A stretch of 64,000 nucleotides of DNA from Apostichopus japonicus (taxonomy: Eukaryota > Echinodermata > Holothuroidea > Aspidochirotida > Stichopodidae). The stretch lies in the NCBI RefSeq assembly GCF_037975245.1, contig NC_092576.1, forward strand, positions 35,678,611 to 35,742,610, read 5' to 3'. The notes beneath the pieces are model-generated. The model ran no database searches. It was not told the DNA's origin and worked only from the letters and a program-made list of their open reading frames with translations. The first letter of the stretch is position 1. Each line of letters starts with the position of its first letter. Positions 45,311-60,300 of this stretch are shown piece after piece. The translations under genes and the position numbers were made by a program.

Positions 45311-48300
45311 TGAGCGAGACTCTTTTGCATCGCTGGTTCGAACCCCGGTGATGACGTCTTTTGCCGATCTTTTACAGCGGGTGCCTACATGGGGAGCTGT
45401 AAGTATTAGTTAATCGGCCTAATATCTCAGTCCATAGAGTGGCGCGATGTCTTGGCGCACTGTACGAGCTGATGAGCGAGACTCTCTTTTGCATCGCTGG
45501 TTCGAACCCCGGTGATGACGTCTTTTGCCGATCTTTTTACAGCGGGTGCCTACATGGGGAGCTGTAAGTATTAGTTAATCGGCCTAATATCTCAGTCCAT
45601 ACAGTGGCGCGATGGCTTGGCGCACTGTACGAGCTGATAAGCGAGACTCTCTTTTGCATCGCTTGTTCGAACCCCGGTGATGACGTCTTTTGCCGATCTT
45701 TTTACAGCGGGTGCCTACATGGGGAGCTGTAAGTATTAGTTAATCGGCCTAATATCTCAGTCCATACAGTGGCGCGATGGCTTGGCGCACTGTACGAGCT
45801 GATGAGCGAGACTATCTTTTGCATCGCTGGTTCGAACCCCGGTGATGACGTCTTTTGCCGATCTTTTTACAGCGGGTGCCTACATGGGGAGCTGTAAGTA
45901 TTAGTTAATCGGCCTAATATCTCAGTCCATACAGTGGCGCGATGGCTTGGCGCACTGTACGAGCTGATGAGCGAGACTCTCTTTTGCATCGCTGGTTCGA
46001 ACCCCGGTGATGACGTCTTTTGCCGATCTTTTACAGCGGGTGCCTACATGTTAAGCTGTAAGTATTAGTTATTCGGCCTAATATCTCAGTCCATACAGTG
46101 GCGCGATGGCTTGGCGCACTGTACGAGCTGATGAGCGAGACTCTCTTTTGCATCGCTGGTTCGAACCCCGGTGATGACGTCTTTTGCCGTTCTTTTTACA
46201 GCGGGTGCCTACATGTTAAGCTGTAAGTATTAGTTAATCGGCCTAATATCTCAGTCCATACAGTGGCGCGATGGCTTGGCGCACTGTACGAGCTGATGAG
46301 CGAGACTCTCTTTTGCATCGCTGGTTCGAACCCCGGTGATGACGTCTTTTGCCGATCTTTTACAGCGGGTGCCTACATGGGGAGCTGTAAGTATTAGTTA
46401 TTCGGCCTAATATATCAGTCCATACAGTGGCGCGATGGCTTGGCGCACTGTACGAGCTGATGAGCGAGACTCTCTTTTGCATCGCTGGTTCGAACCCCGG
46501 TGATGACGTCTTTTGCCGATCTTTTTACAGCGGGTGCCTACATGGGGAGCTGTAAGTATTAGTTAATCGGCCTAATATCTCAGTCCATACAGTGGCGCGA
46601 TGGCTTGGCGCACTGTACGAGCTGATGAGCGAGACTCTCTTTTGCATCGCTGGTTCGAACCCCGGTGATGACGTCTTTTGCCGATCTTTTACAGCGGGTG
46701 CCTACATGTTAAGCTGTAAGTATTAGTTAATCGGCCTAATATCTCAGTCCATACAGTGGCGCGATGGCTTGGCGCACTGTACGAGCTGATGAGCGAGACT
46801 CTCTTTTGCATCGCTTGTTCGAACCCCGGTGATAACGTCTTTTGCCGATCTTTTACAGCGGGTGCCTACATGTTAAGCTGTAAGTATTAGTTAATCGGCC
46901 TAATATCTCAGTCCATACAGTGGCGCGATGGCTTGGCGCACTGTACGAGCTGATGAGCGAGACTCTCTTTTGCATCGCTGGTTCGAACCCCGGTGATGAC
47001 GTCTTTTGCCGATCTTTTACATCGGGTGCCTACATGTTAAGCTGTAAGTATTAGTTATTCGGCCTAATATCTCAGTCCATACAGTGGCGCGATGGCTTGG
47101 CGTATTGTACGAGCTGATGAGCGAGACTCTCTTTTGCATCGCTGGTTCGAACCCCGGTGATGACGTCTTTTGCCGATCTTTTTACAGCGGGTGCCTACAT
47201 GGGGAGCTGTAAGTATTAGTTAATCGGCCTAATATCTCAGTCCATACAGTGGCGCGATGGCTTGGCGCACTGTACGAGCTGATGAGCGAGACTCTCTTTT
47301 GCATCGCTGGTTCGAACCCCGGTGATGACGTCTTTTGCCGATCTTTTACAGCGGGTGCCTACATGTTAAGCTGTAAGTATTAGTTATTCGGCCTAATATA
47401 TCAGTCCATACAGTGGCGCGATGGCTTGGCGCACTGTATGAGCTGATGAGCGAGACTCTCTTTTGCATCGCTGGTTCGAACCCCGGTGATGACGTCTTTT
47501 GCCGATCTTTTTACAGCGGGTGCCTACATGGGGAGCTGTAAGTATTAGTTAATCGGCCTAATATCTCAGTCCATACAGTGGCGCGATGGCTTGGCGCACT
47601 GTACGAGCTGATGAGCGAGACTCTCTTTTGCATCGCTGGTTCGAACCCCGGTGATGACGTCTTTTGCCGATCTTTTACAGCGGGTGCCTACATGTTAAGC
47701 TGTAAGTATTAGTTAATCGGCCTAATATCTCAGTCCATACAGTGGCGCGATGGCTTCGCGCACTGTACGAGCTGATGAGCGAGACTCTCTTTTGCATCGC
47801 TGGTTCGAACCCCGGTGATGACGTCTTTTGCCGATCTTTTACAGCGGGTGCCTACATGGGGAGCTGTAAGTATTAGTTAATCGGCCTAATATCTCAGTCC
47901 ATAGAGTGGCGCGATGTCTTGGCGCACTGTACGAGCTGATGAGCGAGACTCTCTTTTGCATCGCTGGTTCGAACCCCGGTGATGACGTCTTTTGCCGATC
48001 TTTTTACAGCGGGTGCCTACATGTTAAGCTGTAAGTATTAGTTAATCGGCCTAATATCTCAGTCCATACAGTGGCGCGATGGCTTGGCGCACTGTACGAG
48101 CTGATGAGCGAGACTCTCTTTTGCATCGCTGGTTCGAACCCCGGTGATGACGTCTTTTGCCGATCTTTTACAGCGGGTGCCTACATGGGGAGCTGTAAGT
48201 ATTAGTTAATCGGCCTAATATCTCAGTCCATAGAGTGGCGCGATGTCTTGGCGCACTGTACGAGCTGATGAGCGAGACTCTCTTTTGCATCGCTGGTTCG

Positions 48301-51300
48301 AACCCCGGTGATGACGTCTTTTGCCGATCTTTTTACAACGGGTGCCTACATGGGGAGCTGTAAGTATTAGTTAATCGGCCTAATATCTCAGTCCATACAG
48401 TGGCGCGATGGCTTGGCGCACTGTACGAGCTGATAAGCGAGACTCTCTTTTGCATCGCTGGTTCGAACCCCGGTGATGACGTCTTTTGCCGATCTTTTTA
48501 CAGCGGGTGCCTACATGGGGAGCTGTAAGTATTAGTTAATCGGCCTAATATCTCAGTCCATACAGTGGCGCGATGGCTTGGCGCACTGTACGAGCTGATG
48601 AGCGAGACTCTCTTTTGCATCGCTGGTTCGAACCCCGGTGATGACGTCTTTTGCCGATCTTTTTACAGCGGGTGCCTACATGGGGAGCTGTAAGTATTAG
48701 TTAATCGGCCTAATATCTCAGTCCATACAGTGGCGCGATGGCTTGGCGCACTGTACGAGCTGATGAGCGAGACTCTCTTTTGCATCGCTGGTTCGAACCC
48801 CGGTGATGACGTCTTTTGCCGATCTTTTACAGCGGGTGCCTACATGTTAAGCTGTAAGTATTAGTTATTCGGCCTAATATCTCAGTCCATACAGTGGCGC
48901 GATGGCTTGGCGCACTGTACGAGCTGATGAGCGAGACTCTCTTTTGCATCGCTGGTTCGAACCCCGGTGATGACGTCTTTTGCCGTTCTTTTTACAGCGG
49001 GTGCCTACATGTTAAGCTGTAAGTATTAGTTAATCGGCCTAATATCTCAGTCCATACAGTGGCGCGATGGCTTGGCGCACTGTACGAGCTGATGAGCGAG
49101 ACTCTCTTTTGCATCGCTGGTTCGAACCCCGGTGATGACGTCTTTTGCCGATCTTTTACAGCGGGTGCCTACATGGGGAGCTGTAAGATTAGTTATTCGG
49201 CCTAATATATCAGTCCATACAGTGGCGCGATGGCTTGGCGCACTGTACGAGCTGATGAGCGAGACTCTCTTTTGCATCGCTGGTTCGAACCCCGGTGATG
49301 ACGTCTTTTGCCGATCTTTTTACAGCGGGTGCATACATGTTAAGCTGTAAGTATTAGTTATTCGGCCTAATATCTCAGTCCATACAGTGGCGCGATGGCT
49401 TGGCGCACTGTACGAGCTGATGAGCGAGACTCTCTTTTGCATCGCTGGTTCGAACCCCGGTGATGACGTCTTTTGCCGATCTTTTTACAGCGGGTGCCTA
49501 CATGGGGAGCTGTAAGTATTAGTTAATCGGCCTAATATCTCAGTCCATACAGTGGCGCGATGGCTTGGCGCACTGTACGAGCTGATAAGCGAGACTCTCT
49601 TTTGCATCGCTGGTTCGAACCCCGGTGATGACGTCTTTTGCCGATCTTTTTACAGCGGGTGCCTACATGGGGAGCTGTAAGTATTAGTTAATCGGCCTAA
49701 TATCTCAGTCCATACAGTGGCGCGATGGCTTGGCGCACTGTACGAGCTGATGAGCGAGACTCTCTTTTGCATCGCTGGTTCGAACCCCGGTGATGACGTC
49801 TTTTGCCGATCTTTTTACAGCGGGTGCCTACATGGGGAGCTGTAAGTATTAGTTAATCGGCCTAATATCTCAGTCCATACAGTGGCGCGATGGCTTGGCG
49901 CACTGTACGAGCTGATGAGCGAGACTCTCTTTTGCATCGCTGGTTCGAACCCCGGTGATGACGTCTTTTGCCGATCTTTTACAGCGGGTGCCTACATGTT
50001 AAGCTGTAAGTATTAGTTATTCGGCCTAATATCTCAGTCCATACAGTGGCGCGATGGCTTGGCGCACTGTACGAGCTGATGAGCGAGACTCTCTTTTGCA
50101 TCGCTGGTTCGAACCCCGGTGATGACGTCTTTTGCCGTTCTTTTTACAGCGGGTGCCTACATGTTAAGCTGTAAGTATTAGTTAATCGGCCTAATATCTC
50201 AGTCCATACAGTGGCGCGATGGCTTGGCGCACTGTACGAGCTGATGAGCGAGACTCTCTTTTGCATCGCTGGTTCGAACCCCGGTGATGACGTCTTTTGC
50301 CGATCTTTTACAGCGGGTGCCTACATGGGGAGCTGTAAGTATTAGTTATTCGGCCTAATATATCAGTCCATACAGTGGCGCGATGGCTTGGCGCACTGTA
50401 CGAGCTGATGAGCGAGACTCTCTTTTGCATCGCTGGTTCGAACCCCGGTGATGACGTCTTTTGCCGATCTTTTTACAGCGGGTGCCTACATGGGGAGCTG
50501 TAAGTATTAGTTAATCGGCCTAATATCTCAGTCCATACAGTGGCGCGATGGCTTGGCGCACTGTACGAGCTGATGAGCGAGACTCTCTTTTGCATCGCTG
50601 GTTCGAACCCCGGTGATGACGTCTTTTGCCGATCTTTTACAGCGGGTGCCTACATGTTAAGCTGTAAGTATTAGTTAATCGGCCTAATATCTCAGTCCAT
50701 ACAGTGGCGCGATGGCTTGGCGCACTGTACGAGCTGATGAGCGAGACTCTCTTTTGCATCGCTTGTTCGAACCCCGGTGATAACGTCTTTTGCCGATCTT
50801 TTACAGCGGGTGCCTACATGTTAAGCTGTAAGTATTAGTTAATCGGCCTAATATCTCAGTCCATACAGTGGCGCGATGGCTTGGCGCACTGTACGAGCTG
50901 ATGAGCGAGACTCTCTTTTGCATCGCTGGTTCGAACCCCGGTGATGACGTCTTTTGCCGATCTTTTACATCGGGTGCCTACATGTTAAGCTGTAAGTATT
51001 AGTTATTCGGCCTAATATCTCAGTCCATACAGTGGCGCGATGGCTTGGCGCATTGTACGAGCTGATGAGCGAGACTCTCTTTTGCATCGCTGGTTCGAAC
51101 CCCGGTGATGACGTCTTTTGCCGATCTTTTTACAGCGGGTGCCTACATGGGGAGCTGTAAGTATTAGTTAATCGGCCTAATATCTCAGTCCATACAGTGG
51201 CGCGATGGCTTGGCGCACTGTACGAGCTGATGAGCGAGACTCTCTTTTGCATCGCTGGTTCGAACCCCGGTGATGACGTCTTTTGCCGATCTTTTACAGC

Positions 51301-54300
51301 GGGTGCCTACATGTTAAGCTGTAAGTATTAGTTATTCGGCCTAATATCTCAGTCCATACAGTGGCGCGATGGCTTGGCGCACTGTACGAGCTGATGAGCG
51401 AGACTCTCTTTTGCATCGCTGGTTCGAACCCCGGTGATGACGTCTTTTGCCGATCTTTTACAGCGGGTGCCTACATGTTAAGCTGTAAGTATTAGTTAAT
51501 CGGCCTAATATCTCAGTCCATAGAGTGGCGCGATGTCTTGGCGCACTGTACGAGCTGATGAGCGAGACTCTCTTTTGCATCGCTGGTTCGAACCCCGGTG
51601 ATGACGTCTTTTGCCGATCTTTTTACAGCGGGTGCCTACATGTTAAGCTGTAAGTATTAGTTAATCGGCCTAATATCTCAGTCCATACAGTGGCGCGATG
51701 GCTTGGCGCACTGTACGAGCTGATGAGCGAGACTCTTTTGCATCGCTGGTTCGAACCCCGGTGATGACGTCTTTTGCCGATCTTTTACAGCGGGTGCCTA
51801 CATGGGGAGCTGTAAGTATTAGTTAATCGGCCTAATATCTCAGTCCATAGAGTGGCGCGATGTCTTGGCGCACTGTACGAGCTGATGAGCGAGACTCTCT
51901 TTTGCATCGCTGGTTCGAACCCCGGTGATGACGTCTTTTGCCGATCTTTTTACAGCGGATGCCTACATGGGGAGCTGTAAGTATTAGTTAATCGGCCTAA
52001 TATCTCAGTCCATACAGTGGCGCGATGGCTTGGCGCACTGTACGAGCTGATAAGCGAGACTCTCTTTTGCATCGCTTGTTCGAACCCCGGTGATGACGTC
52101 TTTTGCCGATCTTTTTACAGCGGGTGCCTACATGGGGAGCTGTAAGTATTAGTTAATCGGCCTAATATCTCAGTCCATACAGTGGCGCGATGGCTTGGCG
52201 CACTGTACGAGCTGATGAGCGAGACTATCTTTTGCATCGCTGGTTCGAACCCCGGTGATGACGTCTTTTGCCGATCTTTTTACAGCGGGTGCCTACATGG
52301 GGAGCTGTAAGTATTAGTTAATCGGCCTAATATCTCAGTCCATACAGTGGCGCGATGGCTTGGCGCACTGTACGAGCTGATGAGCGAGACTCTCTTTTGC
52401 ATCGCTGGTTCGAACCCCGGTGATGACGTCTTTTGCCGATCTTTTACAGCGGGTGCCTACATGTTAAGCTGTAAGTATTAGTTATTCGGCCTAATATCTC
52501 AGTCCATACAGTGGCGCGATGGCTTGGCGCACTGTACGAGCTGATGAGCGAGACTCTCTTTTGCATCGCTGGTTCGAACCCCGGTGATGACGTCTTTTGC
52601 CGTTCTTTTTACAGCGGGTGCCTACATGTTAAGCTGTAAGTATTAGTTAATCGGCCTAATATCTCAGTCCATACAGTGGCGCGATGGCTTGGCGCACTGT
52701 ACGAGCTGATGAGCGAGACTCTCTTTTGCATCGCTGGTTCGAACCCCGGTGATGACGTCTTTTGCCGATCTTTTACAGCGGGTGCCTACATGGGGAGCTG
52801 TAAGTATTAGTTATTCGGCCTAATATATCAGTCCATACAGTGGCGCGATGGCTTGGCGCACTGTACGAGCTGATGAGCGAGACTCTCTTTTGCATCGCTG
52901 GTTCGAACCCCGGTGATGACGTCTTTTGCCGATCTTTTTACAGCGGGTGCCTACATGGGGAGCTGTAAGTATTAGTTAATCGGCCTAATATCTCAGTCCA
53001 TACAGTGGCGCGATGGCTTGGCGCACTGTACGAGCTGATGAGCGAGACTCTCTTTTGCATCGCTGGTTCGAACCCCGGTGATGACGTCTTTTGCCGATCT
53101 TTTACAGCGGGTGCCTACATGTTAAGCTGTAAGTATTAGTTAATCGGCCTAATATCTCAGTCCATACAGTGGCGCGATGGCTTGGCGCACTGTACGAGCT
53201 GATGAGCGAGACTCTCTTTTGCATCGCTTGTTCGAACCCCGGTGATAACGTCTTTTGCCGATCTTTTACAGCGGGTGCCTACATGTTAAGCTGTAAGTAT
53301 TAGTTAATCGGCCTAATATCTCAGTCCATACAGTGGCGCGATGGCTTGGCGCACTGTACGAGCTGATGAGCGAGACTCTCTTTTGCATCGCTGGTTCGAA
53401 CCCCGGTGATGACGTCTTTTGCCGATCTTTTACATCGGGTGCCTACATGTTAAGCTGTAAGTATTAGTTATTCGGCCTAATATCTCAGTCCATACAGTGG
53501 CGCGATGGCTTGGCGTATTGTACGAGCTGATGAGCGAGACTCTCTTTTGCATCGCTGGTTCGAACCCCGGTGATGACGTCTTTTGCCGATCTTTTTACAG
53601 CGGGTGCCTACATGGGGAGCTGTAAGTATTAGTTAATCGGCCTAATATCTCAGTCCATACAGTGGCGCGATGGCTTGGCGCACTGTACGAGCTGATGAGC
53701 GAGACTCTCTTTTGCATCGCTGGTTCGAACCCCGGTGATGACGTCTTTTGCCGATCTTTTACAGCGGGTGCCTACATGTTAAGCTGTAAGTATTAGTTAT
53801 TCGGCCTAATATATCAGTCCATACAGTGGCGCGATGGCTTGGCGCACTGTACGAGCTGATGAGCGAGACTCTCTTTTGCATCGCTGGTTCGAACCCCGGT
53901 GATGACGTCTTTTGCCGATCTTTTTACAGCGGGTGCCTACATGGGGAGCTGTAAGTATTAGTTAATCGGCCTAATATCTCAGTCCATACAGTGGCGCGAT
54001 GGCTTGGCGCACTGTACGAGCTGATGAGCGAGACTCTCTTTTGCATCGCTGGTTCGAACCCCGGTGATGACGTCTTTTGCCGATCTTTTACAGCGGGTGC
54101 CTACATGTTAAGCTGTAAGTATTAGTTAATCGGCCTAATATCTCAGTCCATACAGTGGCGCGATGGCTTCGCGCACTGTACGAGCTGATGAGCGAGACTC
54201 TCTTTTGCATCGCTGGTTCGAACCCCGGTGATGACGTCTTTTGCCGATCTTTTACAGCGGGTGCCTACATGGGGAGCTGTAAGTATTAGTTAATCGGCCT

Positions 54301-54345
54301 AATATCTCAGTCCATAGAGTGGCGCGATGTCTTGGCGCACTGTAC
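45310..54345 (+). repeat. 39-monomer higher-order repeat (6413 bp)
   Basis: Markers recur exactly 6413 bp apart: GAGACTCTTTTGC (loss of 2 nt) at 45318 and 51731, ACTATCTTTT at 45811 and 52224, GATAACG at 46831 and 53244, GCGTATTG near 47101 and 53514, GGCTTCGCGC at 47754 and 54167, and TAGAGTGG at 47902 and 54315. The match extends about 2.6 kb and stops near 48.0 kb against 54.4 kb, where monomer types diverge. A related block with GATAACG sits between them at 50779. Confidence 0.85.
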
Positions 54346-57300
54346 GAGCTGATGAGCGAGACTCTCTATTGCATCGCTGGTTCGAACCCCGGTGATGACG
54401 TCTTTTGCCGATCTTTTTACAGCGGGTGCCTACATGGGGAGCTGTAAGTATTAGTTAATCGGCCTAATATCTCAGTCCATACAGTGGCGCGATGGCTTGG
54501 CGCACTGTACGAGCTGATGAGCGAGACTCTCTTTTGCATCGCTGGTTCGAACCCCGGTGATGACGTCTTTTGCCGATCTTTTACAGCGGGTGCCTACATG
54601 GGGAGCTGTAAGTATTAGTTATTCGGCCTAATATCTCAGTCCATACAGTGGCGCGATGGCTTGGCGCACTGTACGAGCTGATGAGCGAGACTCTCTTTTG
54701 CATCGCTGGTTCGAACCCCGGTGATGACGTCTTTTGCCGATCTTTTACAGCGGGTGCCTACATGGGGAGCTGTAAGTATTAGTTAATCGGCCTAATATCT
54801 CAGTCCATACAGTGGCGCGATGGCTTGGCGCACTGTACGAGCTGATGAGCGAGACTCTCTTTTGCATCGCTGGTTCGAACCCCGGTGATGACGTCTTTTG
54901 CCGATCTTTTTACAGCGGGTGCATACATGTTAAGCTGTAAGTATTAGTTATTCGGCCTAATATCTCAGTCCATACAGTGGCGCGATGGCTTGGCGCACTG
55001 TACGAGCTGATGAGCGAGACTCTCTTTTGCATCGCTGGTTCGAACCCCGGTGATGACGTCTTTTGCCGATCTTTTTACAGCGGGTGCCTACATTGGGAGC
55101 TGTAAGTATTAGTTATTCGGCTTAATATCTCAGTCCATACAGTGGCGCGATGGCTTGGCGCACTGTACGAGCTGATGAGCGAGACTCTCTTTTGCATCGC
55201 TGGTTCGAACCCCGGTGATGACGTCTTTTGCCGATCTTTTACAGCGGGTGCCTACATGGGGAGCTGTAAGTATTAGTTAATCGGCCTAATATCTCAGTCC
55301 ATACAGTGGCGCGATGGCTTGGCGCACTGTACGAGCTGATGAGCGAGACTCTCTTTTGCATCGCTGGTTCGAACCCCGGTGATGACGTCTTTTGCCGATC
55401 TTTTACAGCGGGTGCCTACATGTTAAGCTGTAAGTATTAGTTATTCGGCCTAATATCTCAGTCCATACAGTGGCGCGATGGCTTGGCGCACTGTACGAGC
55501 TGATGAGCGAGACTCTCTTTTGCATCGCTGGTTCGAACCCCGGTGATGACGTCTTTTGCCGATCTTTTTACAGCGGGTGCCTACATGGGGAGCTGTAAGT
55601 ATTAGTTATTCGGCTTAATATCTCAGTCCATACAGTGGCGCGATGGCTTGGCGCACTGTACGAGCTGATGAGCGAGACTCTCTTTTGCATCGCTGGTTCG
55701 AACCCCGGTGATGACGTCTTTTGCCGATCTTTTACAGCGGGTGCCTACATGTTAAGCTGTAAGTATTAGTTAATCGGCCTAATATCTCAGTCCATACAGT
55801 GGCGCGATGGCTTGGCGCACTGTACGAGCTGATGAGCGAGACTCTCTTTTGCATCGCTGGTTCGAACCCCGGTGATGACGTCTTTTGCCGATCTTTTACA
55901 GCGGGTGCCTACATGGGGAGCTGTAAGTATTAGTTAATCGGCCTAATATCTCAGTCCATAGAGTGGCGCGATGTCTTGGCGCACTGTACGAGCTGATGAG
56001 CGAGACTCTCTTTTGCATCGCTGGTTCGAACCCCGGTGATGACGTCTTTTGCCGATCTTTTTACAGCGGGTACCTACATGTTAAGCTGTAAGTATTAGTT
56101 AATCGGCCTAATATCTCAGTCCATACAGTGGCGCGATGGCTTGGCGCACTGTACGAGCTGATGAGCGAGACTCTCTTTTGCATCGCTGGTTCGAACCCCG
56201 GTGATGACGTCTTTTGCCGATCTTTTACAGCGGGTGCCTACATGGGGAGCTGTAAGTATTAGTTAATCGGCCTAATATCTCAGTCCATAGAGTGGCGCGA
56301 TGTCTTGGCGCACTGTACGAGCTGATGAGCGAGACTCTCTTTTGCATCGCTGGTTCGAACCCCGGTGATGACGTCTTTTGCCGATCTTTTTACAACGGGT
56401 GCCTACATGGGGAGCTGTAAGTATTAGTTAATCGGCCTAATATCTCAGTCCATACAGTGGCGCGATGGCTTGGCGCACTGTACGAGCTGATAAGCGAGAC
56501 TCTCTTTTGCATCGCTGGTTCGAACCCCGGTGATGACGTCTTTTGCCGATCTTTTTACAGCGGGTGCCTACATGGGGAGCTGTAAGTATTAGTTAATCGG
56601 CCTAATATCTCAGTCCATACAGTGGCGCGATGGCTTGGCGCACTGTACGAGCTGATGAGCGAGACTCTCTTTTGCATCGCTGGTTCGAACCCCGGTGATG
56701 ACGTCTTTTGCCGATCTTTTACAGCGGGTGCCTACATGGGGAGCTGTAAGTATTAGTTAATCGGCCTAATATCTCAGTCCATAGAGTGGCGCGATGTCTT
56801 GGCGCACTGTACGAGCTGATGAGCGAGACTCTCTTTTGCATCGCTGGTTCGAACCCCGGTGATGACGTCTTTTGCCGATCTTTTTACAGCGGGTGCCTAC
56901 ATGGGGAGCTGTAAGTATTAGTTAATCGGCCTAATATCTCAGTCCATACAGTGGCGCGATGGCTTGGCGCACTGTACGAGCTGATGAGCGAGACTCTCTT
57001 TTGCATCGCTGGTTCGAACCCCGGTGATGACGTCTTTTGCCGATCTTTTACAGCGGGTGCCTACATGGGGAGCTGTAAGTATTAGTTATTCGGCCTAATA
57101 TCTCAGTCCATACAGTGGCGCGATGGCTTGGCGCACTGTACGAGCTGATGAGCGAGACTCTCTTTTGCATCGCTGGTTCGAACCCCGGTGATGACGTCTT
57201 TTGCCGATCTTTTACAGCGGGTGCCTACATGGGGAGCTGTAAGTATTAGTTAATCGGCCTAATATCTCAGTCCATACAGTGGCGCGATGGCTTGGCGCAC

Positions 57301-60300
57301 TGTACGAGCTGATGAGCGAGACTCTCTTTTGCATCGCTGGTTCGAACCCCGGTGATGACGTCTTTTGCCGATCTTTTTACAGCGGGTGCATACATGTTAA
57401 GCTGTAAGTATTAGTTATTCGGCCTAATATCTCAGTCCATACAGTGGCGCGATGGCTTGGCGCACTGTACGAGCTGATGAGCGAGACTCTCTTTTGCATC
57501 GCTGGTTCGAACCCCGGTGATGACGTCTTTTGCCGATCTTTTTACAGCGGGTGCCTACATGGGGAGCTGTAAGTATTAGTTATTCGGCTTAATATCTCAG
57601 TCCATACAGTGGCGCGATGGCTTGGCGCACTGTACGAGCTGATGAGCGAGACTCTCTTTTGCATCGCTGGTTCGAACCCCGGTGATGACGTCTTTTGCCG
57701 ATCTTTTACAGCGGGTGCCTACATGGGGAGCTGTAAGTATTAGTTAATCGGCCTAATATCTCAGTCCATACAGTGGCGCGATGGCTTGGCGCACTGTACG
57801 AGCTGATGAGCGAGACTCTCTTTTGCATCGCTGGTTCGAACCCCGGTGATGACGTCTTTTGCCGATCTTTTACAGCGGGTGCCTACATGTTAAGCTGTAA
57901 GTATTAGTTATTCGGCCTAATATCTCAGTCCATACAGTGGCGCGATGGCTTGGCGCACTGTACGAGCTGATGAGCGAGACTCTCTTTTGCATCGCTGGTT
58001 CGAACCCCGGTGATGACGTCTTTTGCCGATCTTTTTACAGCGGGTGCCTACATGGGGAGCTGTAAGTATTAGTTATTCGGCCTAATATCTCAGTCCATAC
58101 AGTGGCGCGATGGCTTGGCGCACTGTACGAGCTGATGAGCGAGACTCTCTTTTGCATCGCTGGTTCGAACCCCGGTGATGACGTCTTTTGCCGATCTTTT
58201 ACAGCGGGTGCCTACATGTTAAGCTGTAAGTATTAGTTAATCGGCCTAATATCTCAGTCCATACAGTGGCGCGATGGCTTGGCGCACTGTACGAGCTGAT
58301 GAGCGAGACTCTCTTTTGCATCGCTGGTTCGAACCCCGGTGATGACGTCTTTTGCCGATCTTTTACAGCGGGTGCCTACATGGGGAGCTGTAAGTATTAG
58401 TTAATCGGCCTAATATCTCAGTCCATAGAGTGGCGCGATGTCTTGGCGCACTGTACGAGCTGATGAGCGAGACTCTCTTTTGCATCGCTGGTTCGAACCC
58501 CGGTGATGACGTCTTTTGCCGATCTTTTTACAGCGGGTACCTACATGTTAAGCTGTAAGTATTAGTTAATCGGCCTAATATCTCAGTCCATACAGTGGCG
58601 CGATGGCTTGGCGCACTGTACGAGCTGATGAGCGAGACTCTCTTTTGCATCGCTGGTTCGAACCCCGGTGATGACGTCTTTTGCCGATCTTTTACAGCGG
58701 GTGCCTACATGGGGAGCTGTAAGTATTAGTTAATCGGCCTAATATCTCAGTCCATAAAGTGGCGCGATGTCTTGGCGCACTGTACGAGCTGATGAGCGAG
58801 ACTCTCTTTTGCATCGCTGGTTCGAACCCCGGTGATGACGTCTTTTGCCGATCTTTTTACAACGGGTGCCTACATGGGGAGCTGTAAGTATTAGTTAATC
58901 GGCCTAATATCTCAGTCCATACAGTGGCGCGATGGCTTGGCGCACTGTACGAGCTGATAAGCGAGACTCTCTTTTGCATCGCTGGTTCGAACCCCGGTGA
59001 TGACGTCTTTTGCCGATCTTTTTACAGCGGGTGCCTACATGGGGAGCTGTAAGTATTAGTTAATCGGCCTAATATCTCAGTCCATACAGTGGCGCGATGG
59101 CTTGGCGCACTGTACGAGCTGATGAGCGAGACTCTCTTTTGCATCGCTGGTTCGAACCCCGGTGATGACGTCTTTTGCCGATCTTTTTACAGCGGGTGCC
59201 TACATGGGGAGCTGTAAGTATTAGTTAATCGGCCTAATATCTCAGTCCATACAGTGGCGCGATGGCTTGGCGCACTGTACGAGCTGATGAGCGAGACTCT
59301 CTTTTGCATCGCTGGTTCGAACCCCGGTGATGACGTCTTTTGCCGATCTTTTACAGCGGGTGCCTACATGTTAAGCTGTAAGTATTAGTTATTCGGCCTA
59401 ATATCTCAGTCCATACAGTGGCGCGATGGCTTGGCGCACTGTACGAGCTGATGAGCGAGACTCTCTTTTGCATCGCTGGTTCGAACCCCGGTGATGACGT
59501 CTTTTGCCGATCTTTTACAGCGGGTGCCTACATGGGGAGCTGTAAGTATTAGTTATTCGGCCTAATATATCAGTCCATACAGTGGCGCGATGGCTTGGCG
59601 CACTGTACGAGCTGATGAGCGAGACTCTCTTTTGCATCGCTGGTTCGAACCCCGGTGATGACGTCTTTTGCCGATCTTTTTACAGCGGGTGCATACATGT
59701 TAAGCTGTAAGTATTAGTTATTCGGCCTAATATCTCAGTCCATACAGTGGCGCGATGGCTTGGCGCACTGTACGAGCTGATGAGCGAGACTCTCTTTTGC
59801 ATCGCTGGTTCGAACCCCGGTGATGACGTCTTTTGCCGATCTTTTTACAGCGGGTGCCTACATGGGGAGCTGTAAGTATTAGTTAATCGGCCTAATATCT
59901 CAGTCCATACAGTGGCGCGATGGCTTGGCGCACTGTACGAGCTGATAAGCGAGACTCTCTTTTGCATCGCTGGTTCGAACCCCGGTGATGACGTCTTTTG
60001 CCGATCTTTTTACAGCGGGTGCCTACATGGGGAGCTGTAAGTATTAGTTAATCGGCCTAATATCTCAGTCCATACAGTGGCGCGATGGCTTGGCGCACTG
60101 TACGAGCTGATGAGCGAGACTCTCTTTTGCATCGCTGGTTCGAACCCCGGTGATGACGTCTTTTGCCGATCTTTTTACAGCGGGTGCCTACATGGGGAGC
60201 TGTAAGTATTAGTTAATCGGCCTAATATCTCAGTCCATACAGTGGCGCGATGGCTTGGCGCACTGTACGAGCTGATGAGCGAGACTCTCTTTTGCATCGC